Shown here in pieces: positions 56,158 to 64,000 of a DNA stretch of 64,000 bases. Positions within the stretch are counted from its first letter, which is position 1. Every line of letters starts with the position of its first letter. This DNA comes from Heliocybe sulcata (lineage: Eukaryota; Basidiomycota; Agaricomycetes; Gloeophyllales; Gloeophyllaceae). The notes under the pieces are model-generated. The model did no database searches, was not told the origin of the DNA, and saw nothing but the letters and a program-made list of their open reading frames with translations. The stretch covers positions 2,888,287-2,952,286 of the forward strand of contig ML213503.1 of assembly GCA_004369045.1 (NCBI GenBank), written 5' to 3'. Both the position numbers and the translations under genes were made by a program.

Positions 56158-58441
56158 TGTGGAGGGGGAGGAGGGACTGAGGTATATATGGAACGGTCAG
56201 AAGAGCAGAAATGCGGAGAGTCGAGGGAAGGAAAGTATTTATGCTCACGCGAGGGTGTTAGTCGCTTCTCTGATAAGAACGCAGCGATGATTGGGCGCTA
56301 TTGGGCGGCTTCGTTCGCTGAACTTTGCCTTGAGCGGGGCTTACGGCTGGGCGGAGAAACAACCGCGGGTGCACCGTGTATCCTTTCGATCGAGCCCGGT
56401 GCCTTCCTCCCCTCTGCAAAGTTTTTGTTACAACAAACGCTGTCGAAACGTTGAGAGATGCATTTGTGGTGTTCTGTGTAGGCGATATCTGGAGTGGAGA
56501 GTCTGTGATCCAGCGCAGCCCAGAGACAGACCTTCCTTCGCGCCACATTTCCTTCCTTCTGACGTCGTCGCTCTACTTATTACTTCCCCGCGGCTTCTTG
56601 ACGTCACTGCGACGCTCGCTACGCCCGGCTGACTGCGTGACTCCGCGTGACAGTGGTGAAGTCTCGTCTTGTAGTTTACAGAAGGTATGTATAAACACTG
56701 AGCGCGAGCATCGGCAGTAGTCACAAGCTCTACATTGTTTTCGCTCTCATAGACAGCTGAGATGCATCGTCGTTTGGCAAGAAATTGGCGATTGAAGGTT
56801 TCGCCACTACCGGACAAAGCCACTGAGCCGCTTCGACCAAAGCGTAGCGAAGTCTAACCATGGCCGCACAAAATGCCTACAATCCAGACTAGCGTACTAC
56901 GAGCAAAGCCCTCGTCCATAAAAGTCTCCTCAACATTGTCCCTATCTACGAACCTTGATCTCGCAAGTTTTCTCAGTTCTCCAGTCACTTGGCCAGCGCA
57001 CCTGATCTCCCCATACAAGACAGAGTTCAGTGACTCCCGGATTCCTAGGATCATATCCCCGAAACTATGCCAGTGGCTGGAGCAACGGGTGACAGAGACG
57101 GTCGGCCGAAACGATCGACCGCCTGGGTGAACTTGAAAGGCCATGGGCTAGGTGTACGGTCTCTCGGCGTGGACGATGGCTAATACTTGGAGCGGCGCGG
57201 GCTCTCCGAGAGCCATTTCAACGGGCGTAGCAAGGCGTGACTGCTTCAAAGCGAAAAGCGACAGAGCCATGGTTTAGTTTGGAGAAGTTACACATTCGTG
57301 GACTTTTACAAGTTAATCCATGCATTGTTGCGCGAGGCGTGTGTTGGCTACTTACCAAGTCACTGCAATCAAACACAATTAAGTAGAGCAACACAAACAT
57401 CCCGCACACACCGCACACCGCCGTCCCAACCCCGGAACGTTGTCGTAGTGGCGAGCCCAGACTATCGGGAACTGGCCACGTTCGAAAACGTCTCTGATGC
57501 TTGAACGAGCGGGAGGAGTATACCATCAACGGCGTTCCCGTGCAATGGACGATGGACAATATTGAGTCTCTGCGGGACCAGCGTATAATTAGCAGACAGG
57601 CTATATGGTCTTGAAGCCACGGAAATAAAGAATGTTGCCCGAGGTTGACCCGAGTCCGGAAACGGCGATGGACAGTGAGTTAGGGTCGTGATGAGCACCA
57701 GGAGGGCGATGGAAAAGCATGGCGGGAAGGAACGCGTATTTATACCTGAAGGACAAAGAGATGCAGGAATAAAGGAAGATAAGATAAGATCACTTGCAAG
57801 GGTTCGCAAAAGTCCTGGAACGGTTCGAGTTGCGTATGCAATGCTGTCATGGCTGCTTGAAGAAAAAGCGGGCATAGAGAGTGCCTAGATGAGAGGCAGC
57901 GGTGCTTTGTTTCTTCTTCTTCTCAGTGCTTCATTAATGGCGCTCTTGCGCGCTGCAGAGCTGGACGATAGCCGCCGTCTTCGTCGATGAGAGAGGCGCC
58001 AACATCTGTCTCCCGTTCACCCTCTGACCGGGAGACTCGCCAGGTGCATGATGCCCCCCTCGCCAGCTACGACGCGACAGAAGCTGCACGGGTGTACCTG
58101 CTCCAGAATGTCTACCGGGGGAGACGCCATTCCAACGAGGCGCGCTGGCTAACGTTCAATTAAGGATGCAGCAGAATCAATGAAGACATATCCACATCAG
58201 ACAAATATCTCAAGAAAAGCCACAAAAATTCGGCCGCCATCATCTAGCCCAGTCCAAGCGGGACCGTCGGGTGCGCGCTTACCATGTCTCGCTTATTGCA
58301 CCCGGCTCGCGTGCCGACGGTTTTCAGTGGACTGATTTTGGGCGCCAGCCAATCAGAATTCAGCCCCGCCAAATAATGTGAGAGCACAACACTCGTTATA
58401 ATTCGCGTCCATCTGTCCGACTTTGGTTAACAGCGACGACG
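56158..58441. other. 2.3 kb divergent intergenic region between AMT and ERG5
   Basis: No gene is supported; overlapping frames at 56428-57144 and 57462-57875 lack motifs. A GATAAG (56272-56277) lies 115 bp from the ammonium transporter start, and GATAAGATAAG lies near 57779-57789. A CCAAT element (GCCAATCAGAATT) lies near 58346, about 95 bp before the ERG5 start. Confidence 0.5.
56272..56277 (+). promoter_or_regulatory. GATA-factor site upstream of the ammonium transporter
   Basis: GATAAG fits the HGATAR consensus of AreA/Nit2-type nitrogen regulators. Ammonium permeases are classic targets of these factors. Binding here is inferred. Confidence 0.4.
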
Positions 58442-60290
58442 ATGTTCAACCAGTCCTCCCCGTCGGTGCAGCTGTCCTCGCCCACGGGCGCAGCGCCCCT
58501 CGTCAATTTCCCCCTCCCCTCTTTCCTCGCGTCGACGCCGGCATTGCCCTCATGGCTTTCTACTACGCTTGTCATCGTCGCATCACTTCTGGTTCTCGAG
58601 CAGACTGTGTATAAGTACAGGAAGCGCCATCTCCCCGGGCCACAGTGGACGATCCCCATTATCGGCAAGTTTGCAGACTCGCTCAACCCGACGCTCGAGA
58701 ACTACAAGACGCAGTGGGCGTCGGGTGCGCTCAGTGCGCTCAGTGTGTTCCACATGTGAGTTACGATCACGAAGCCAAGTGGACTGGAGTTAATGAACTT
58801 TTGGTTCCTGATGCGTTAGTTTCATCGTCATTGCGTCTACAAACGAGTATGCACGGAAGATCATGAACTCTCCCACCTATGCCGAGCCGTGTCTCGTGCA
58901 CTCCGCCAAGCAGGTCCTCCTGCATGAGAACTGGTGAGTACCAAACCGACTTCGCGTCCCCGATCCGGACTCTGAGCAGCGCTATTTAGGGTCTTCTTGA
59001 GCGGCAAGCCCCACGTAGACTACCGCCGCGGCCTGAACGGTCTGTTCACGCGGAAGGCTCTTGGGTACGCACCTATTCTTTCCCCTTCTCCGAGTAATGC
59101 ACACATACTGACTTCGCGCGCCACAAAGCATCTACGTCGCGATCCAGGACGCCATCTCCCGCCAGCACTTTGTGAAATGGCTCGCCGCGGCGGCCAAGAA
59201 CCCGAAGCCGGAGGTCATCATGTGGACGTGCCGGGATCTCAACATGGAGACCTCGCTGCGCGTGTTCTGCGGCGACCACATCCCCGACCACGCGTTCAAG
59301 GAGATCAGCGACAAGTACTGGGCCATCACTGCCGCGCTCGAGCTCGTCAACTTCCCCCTCGCGCTGCCGGGCACCAAGGTTTGGAAGGCAATCCAGGCGC
59401 GCAAGGTCGCGCTGAAGTGGCTCGCGCTCGCGGCGTACAACTCCAAGGCTGCCATGGCTGCTGGCCACGAGCCCAAGTGCATGCTGGACGAGTGGGTCAC
59501 GGAGCTGGCGGACCCGAACTACAAGGGCCGTCGGGAGTTTAGCGACCACGAGATGTCGATGGTTCTGTTCTCGTTCTTGTTTGCGAGCCAGGACGCCATG
59601 AGCAGTGGGTTGATCTACGGGTTCCAGCACTTGGCGGACACTCCGGAGATCTTGGCTAAGGTTCGGGAGGAGCAGGAGAGGGCGAGGGGTGGGAACTACG
59701 ACAAGCCTATTACTTTGGAGATGATGGATGAGATGCCGTACTTGAAGGCGTTTGTCAAGGAGAGTCTGCGCGTTAAGCCCCCTGTGACCATGGTACGTGT
59801 TCATGGAGCATGACGCGTGCGAGCAGTGCTGACCACGTGCCCTATAGGTTCCTTACACTGCATTGAAGGCATTCCCGATTTCGGAGGACTACACCGTGCC
59901 TGCTGGTGCTATGGTCATTCCCTCGCTGTATCCATCTCTGCACGACGAGAACGTGTACCCCGAGCCGGATAAGCTTATTCCGGAGCGCTGGCTGGATGAG
60001 AAGAGCCCGGCGAACCAGAACCCGAAGAATTATATGGTGTTTGGGAGCGGGCCGCACAAGTGCATTGGGATTGAGTATACGACGATGAATATTGCGCTTG
60101 TTCTGGCGAATGCGGCGGTGTTGATGAACTGGGAGCACCATCGGACGCCGGATAGTGAGGAGGTGCAGTGAGTGTTGATTTTGGTGATTGTGTTTCGAGA
60201 ACGGGATTGCTGATGCGTGTGTGTGATAGGATGATTGCGACGATCTTCCCGAAGGATGGGTGTTTGATGAAGTTCTCGCCGAGGGTATGA
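58442..60290 (+). CDS. ERG5: sterol C-22 desaturase, cytochrome P450 CYP61
   Basis: Introduces the C22-C23 double bond in ergosterol synthesis, in the endoplasmic reticulum. Exons 58442-58755, 58820-58933, 58990-59064, 59129-59792, 59848-60167 and 60230-60290 join in frame (about 515 aa). The N-terminal anchor is ALPSWLSTTLVIVASLLVLE; the hinge is KRHLPGPQWTIPIIGKF. The I-helix carries LFSFLFASQDAMSSGL, the ExxR is in VKESLRVKPP, and the haem-binding loop FGSGPHKCIGIEYTTMNIAL contains the axial Cys. SGKPHVDYRRGLNGLFTRKA and LNMETSLRVFCGDH are typical CYP61 blocks. The last exon reads MIATIFPKDGCLMKFSPRV. Complete. Confidence 0.95.
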
Positions 60291-60493
60291 GGTGCGGTTA
60301 GGGTGGAAGAGTAAAAGTAGGGACTGATGAGGGGCAGGTAGATTAGATTTGCATAGTAATTATTGGAGTATACCACTGTAGACGATTTTTATGGCACGCG
60401 CAATGGATCTGGTTATGTACGATTCTAGAGGGAGGGTCGCGGTGAAGCTTTGAAGAGGCGTGAGATTGGGCGATCTTATCTCTTACTTCGACT

Positions 60494-62037
60494 ATGGCAG
60501 AGGTCCTGAAGCCTACCGTGCTCTGGTTCGTACCGAATGAAGATGTAGACTGTTACTGCTGACTTGCTATTCGTGATAAAGGCTGGATGGATGCTTTGAC
60601 GGCTTCCACGTACGTCGGCGCTTCAGATTCACTCGGGATCCGGACGAACGACGAGGACACTCGGCTTGCAGTATGCGCATGCGAATGCGATCAGACAAGC
60701 CCGGAAGCTCTTTGTAGGGCCTGTGCGTATGCTCGCTTGCGTGCACTCGGACGAAGAGATTCTGAAGTGAGTGGGTCCTGGTCTGGGACCTGCGTATTCG
60801 TGGATTTATGGGGATGTGACTTTAGGAATAAAGGGCCTTCATTGTTTGATGAGCAAGAGAGGTATGAGCTGCGTGGCCTGTGTTGATACAGCGTTTATGA
60901 TGTGAACAGGTATGCTGTGGTCGCGAGCTGCCGGTGGGTGGACGAAGTCGTCGAAGGCGCGCCATACATCACCGATCTTGATACTCTGGACAAGTATAAC
61001 GTGGGTGCGTGCAGTCCTTCTTTCTCAGAGTTGCACCCTGGTACGAATGAAGGGCGTGTGCTATTTGTAGACTTCCTGGTTCACGGCGATGACGCCGTCG
61101 TCGTGAGTGCTTCGTTTGGGAAGTCGTTACGGCTCCCATGGATGGTGCGGTATTTCAGGACGCCATGGGAAGGGATATATATGCACCGCTGAAAGCGCAG
61201 GGTAGGTATAGGGAGTTTAGGAGAACGTGGGTTGTGCAGTGGATGCTATTCGAGTATTCACGGCCGGATCTAATGAGGCTGATGTAGAGAAGGGGTGTCG
61301 ACGACGTCGCTCGTTCAGCGTGTGCTCGAGTATCCGCGGCTGCGGCAGGAATGTGGGTACCTGGATAGGCTCTTGGAAGAGTTCGTGGAAAGTATACCAG
61401 GCCCGTTCCCGGTGGTCGATTTTGGTTCTCTCAGCGGCGCGATGGCCTCGCCGTTCTGCAGCCTGGTCGGGGCGAAAGTATATGTACCTGGGTCCTGGGA
61501 CTGTTTCAGCGCGGGACACGTCGAGTTCTTGAGGCGGGTGAAGGAAGCTGTGACCTCTGATTCGAAAGTAGTGGTGGGCGTATGGTCCGACGAGGTAAAT
61601 GAATTTCTTCTTGAAGTGTGTGCGTTCAGTGATGTGTGTATAGGAGATGACAGGAGGACCGCCGCTGTTGACGGTGGTGGAGAGAGCGCTGGCAGTGGTG
61701 CAGTGCAAGGTAAGCGACTTTTGAAGCTCAGGACTTCACTCTCTTAAAACCAGTTATAACTGGGTTAGTATACCGATGCGGTCCTCTGGAACGTGCCGAA
61801 ATGCACTCCGGCGTCCAGACTGGGTTTTGAAATGGTTGTCAACAGAGATGCCTACCAGCACGAGCCCGACTCTGCGCAAGTAAGCTAATGATACACATTT
61901 CTTGAAGTCATCTGAACCAGACGCAGGTGATAGAAGTACTTATGCCCCCTTTACAGACCCTCTCGAAATTACAGGACAGAGTACATGGGCGTATAGATGC
62001 ATTCAAGGAGCGACAACGACGTAAGCTGCATGTATAA
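60494..62037 (+). CDS. ECT1: ethanolamine-phosphate cytidylyltransferase
   Basis: Makes CDP-ethanolamine from CTP and phosphoethanolamine, the rate-controlling step of the Kennedy pathway to phosphatidylethanolamine. About twelve small exons join in frame: MAEVLKPTVL-W-LDGCFDGFH (first exon 60494-60525, phase 2), YAHANAIRQARKL, HSDEEILK, NKGPSLFDEQER, YAVVASCRWVDEVVEGAPYI, FLVHGDDAVV, DAMGRDIYAPLKAQGRYREF, RRTEGVSTTSLVQRVLEY, the second half AKVYVPGSWDCFSAGHVEFL, VVVGVWSDEVNEF, PPLLTVVERALAVVQCK and YTDAVLWNVPK, ending QRRKLHV. Two cytidylyltransferase domains, as in the family. Catalytic signatures deviate: HYAH for HxGH in the first domain and SAGH in the second. Confidence 0.85.
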
Positions 62038-62172
62038 CCTCGATATACAGTAGTAGGACGGTTCAAAATCACACTAGCAAGTCATATCGACCAGGAGAAT
62101 GTAACCACCTAGGGAGTATCACACAGCTGCACGCAAAGCAAGGCAGAGGCTCTCAGAACAACCCTCGCCGTC

Positions 62173-63472
62173 TTAGTCAGGATACCAGCTCTCGTGATAG
62201 GACGGGGGTAACGAGGCCGAAACACTCGCAGTCTCATCCTCAGGAAGGAATGGGTCCGTGAAGGAGGAAGGCGCAGTGGCGCTGTATGCCTTCGTAAAGG
62301 AAGAGGGTGCCGTGATAGGCGTCGACAACAGTTTCGACCTTACAGTCGGAGTTGCCGGCAATGGGCCCGTAGAATTAGCGGAATAATGGGGATATGTGGC
62401 TGACGACGGCGCCGCTGAACTGACATTCGGATGGGCTGGATTCGAACTCGGGTAGGGATCTTGCGCTAGCCATGAGTGCTGTTCCGTAGTCGCCATGCAC
62501 TGCAGGGGGTCACCATTATCAGAATACCTCGCAAGCCACCTGCTGCCTGGCCCTTCCGGAGAAGACGAAACGGGAGCGGACGCTTCTGGGGTGGCTGCGC
62601 CATCCGCCGCTCTCGTTCTGCGTCTCCGGCGACGGAGTAGAAACAGAGTGGTAGCAAAGACGAGAATCATTGCCCCTACCGCGGAGACCACCGCTGCGAT
62701 CGTGGTGGTGAGTGAGCGGGGGAGGCCATGTTTCTCCTGGCTATATCCATCCTGCCCCGGTGACTGGGAGGGAAAGATCGAACTTGCCGTCGGACTAGTC
62801 GTCCCATTGTCGTATCTGAAGCAAAACGTCAACATAAACTTGACTATAGCTACCACGGACCATCACGCACGAATATACCATGTAATCGAATATGACTACT
62901 GATTTGGTGTTGTTGTACCCCGACTCTAGTCGAAATGTATGTGGGCCAGTCTCAATCGACTCATTCACGTAGACTGGGTAATGATAATCGTAAGTGGTGC
63001 TTCCGTTTGGAGGAAGCTCGAATACGCCGACGATGTCGTTGTCGATTAAGAAGCGCATGTCAGAGTTCCCGGCGGGATGGTCGAACGTGAATGTCAGAAT
63101 GCAATAAACATAAATTGCGCTGCCTTCCTCAACTGTTAGCGGCACAGACGATAGAGGAGAAATAATCAACGGACCGTTGAAAGGCACCGACATCGAAACA
63201 ATGTTCTCCGTGATATTGTCGGGTTCAGTTGGATAGTAAGTTGCGTCGTGCCAGGTTCTCATGTACACCTGATTCGGATCGGGATGTGCGGTACACGCGA
63301 CGCATTGCGGCCCAAAATTCCAAACACCCGCTGGAGAGTAAGTGACTTTAGCGTGAGTGACTGGGTCGCCGTTGTTGTCGTCAACAGTGACGTTGGTGAG
63401 GACCGCAAGGATTTCCCCGATGCAAAGAAAGAAGAATAAGATAGAGGCGACGCAGCGGCCAAGTTTGCGCAT
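62173..63472 (-). CDS. single-pass membrane protein with N-glycosylated ectodomain
   Basis: Two exons join in frame at YMVYS-YDNGTTSPTAS (intron with donor GTGCGT, acceptor CTTCAG, near 62820). A signal peptide (CVASILFFFLCIGEILA) is followed by a ~200-residue ectodomain with several Asn-x-Ser/Thr sites, WNFGPQCVAC, VNESIETGPHTFRLESGYNN and VVIFDYMVYS. A membrane helix (TTTIAAVVSAVGAMILVFATT) ends in LRRRRRR. The ~140-residue tail is Ser/Pro-rich and ends SYHESWYPD. This layout (jelly-roll-like ectodomain, one helix, disordered tail) is a large unstudied class in Agaricomycetes. The first ATG could also be nine bases upstream in another frame; 63472 gives the signal peptide. Confidence 0.8.
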
Positions 63473-63676
63473 GTGGCAGACAAGTGTGTTCAGAGGCCGG
63501 CTGGACTGAGAGATGAGTGGTGCATTCTCCGTTCAGAGTGTGTGAGATGGAGCGAGCAGGGGCGCGCTCATCTGTCGAGTAGCTGCTTAAGTTTGGCCAG
63601 CATCATGACAGATGAACTCTGACGTTGAGCGCCCGTAGTAGCCAACTACACCTCCGCGATTGTCATGTAGATCAGA

Positions 63677-63979
63677 CTATATCAGGTCGGCCTCGAGGTC
63701 GAGACTATGGCGACGTTCAAAAGAGTATAACTGATACCCAAAGGAGAGGATAGCGTACATCAGACCCTCGATCATTGCTGCGAACAATGTTGTTACGCGT
63801 AACAGGACTATCCCCAGCGTAGTACATAGCACTCCAGTCTCAAAGAACTTGAAAAGAGGTAGGTTAGTTTGGTTCCAGCTGCTAAGCAAACAAGACATGC
63901 TAACCTTCAGCAAGCTTGCCGATGTGCACCGAGCTGATACTGATAATCAGCAGGTCTTATAGATACGAACAAATGCAAT
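63677..63979 (-). CDS. C-terminal part of a membrane protein gene (cut by window edge)
   Basis: The minus frame ends RRHSLDLEADLI-stop at 63677. It holds hydrophobic segments (GVLCTTLGIVLLRVTTLFAA and EGLMYAILSFGYQLYSFE). An acceptor CTTTTCAAG lies at ~63850 and a donor GTTAGC at ~63903, suggesting a further exon (IGKLAE...) upstream towards the window end. The rest of the gene is beyond the window. No family was recognised. Confidence 0.4.
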
Positions 63980-63981
63980 AC

Positions 63982-64000
63982 CTTTTTTTTTTTTTTTTTT
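63982..64000 (+). repeat. poly-T run at the window end
   Basis: Nineteen T after CC at the very end. It may be a real homopolymer or mark a contig edge. Confidence 0.8.

Noticed and set aside
59073-59804. Minus-strand ORF of 243 codons over ERG5
   Set aside because: Antisense to the main CYP61 exon; no motif, and composition reflects codon bias of ERG5.

Overview
This window is genomic DNA of a filamentous basidiomycete. Most genes are broken by several 45-60 bp GT-AG introns with CTNA-type branch points. Gene density is high on both strands. The marker proteins are fungal: chitin deacetylase, ERG5/CYP61, a Mep-type ammonium permease, Pex13, Las1, Ysc84, and a secreted protein family typical of Agaricomycetes. 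A wood-decay Agaricomycete, perhaps Polyporales, is my inference. I see no tRNA, rRNA, CRISPR or prokaryotic feature.

0-10.1 kb: after the 3' part of a secreted-protein gene comes a locus that has been triplicated. Each copy has an array of ~70-80 bp tandem repeats and a minus-strand block of repeated exon-like cassettes with 5' splice sites and an upstream TATA box. In the ancestral unit these were followed by a glycerol-phosphatase (GPP1-like) gene. Copy 1 keeps the whole GPP gene but with an in-frame stop, copy 2 keeps only its 3' end, and copy 3 keeps only its upstream region. The arrays and cassettes match no family I know and are the best candidate for something undescribed.

10-15.7 kb: one spliced unknown gene, a possible small gene, a ~640 bp element with terminal inverted repeats and many ACCCG/CGGGT motifs, and degenerate DNA. 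15.7-22.8 kb: compact housekeeping block: SAC1, U2 snRNP A', a TMEM205-like protein, ATP11 and LIP2, with two divergent pairs separated by only 130-140 bp. 22.8-28.9 kb: gene-poor, with weak gene-like fragments.

28.9-46 kb: F-box protein, TauD-like dioxygenase, a small spliced unknown gene, an MFS transporter, PEX13, GPI-anchored chitin deacetylase, a SET/NAP histone chaperone and YSC84. 47.6-64 kb: single-pass membrane protein, LAS1, prenylcysteine lyase, Mep1/3-type ammonium transporter, ERG5, ECT1, a second single-pass membrane protein and a truncated membrane-protein gene at the edge.

The set is mainly membrane, lipid and cell-wall biology: phosphoinositide turnover, phosphatidylethanolamine and ergosterol synthesis, peroxisome import, endocytosis and wall remodelling. 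I see no biosynthetic cluster. Exon boundaries were derived by hand from splice consensus and reading-frame continuity.
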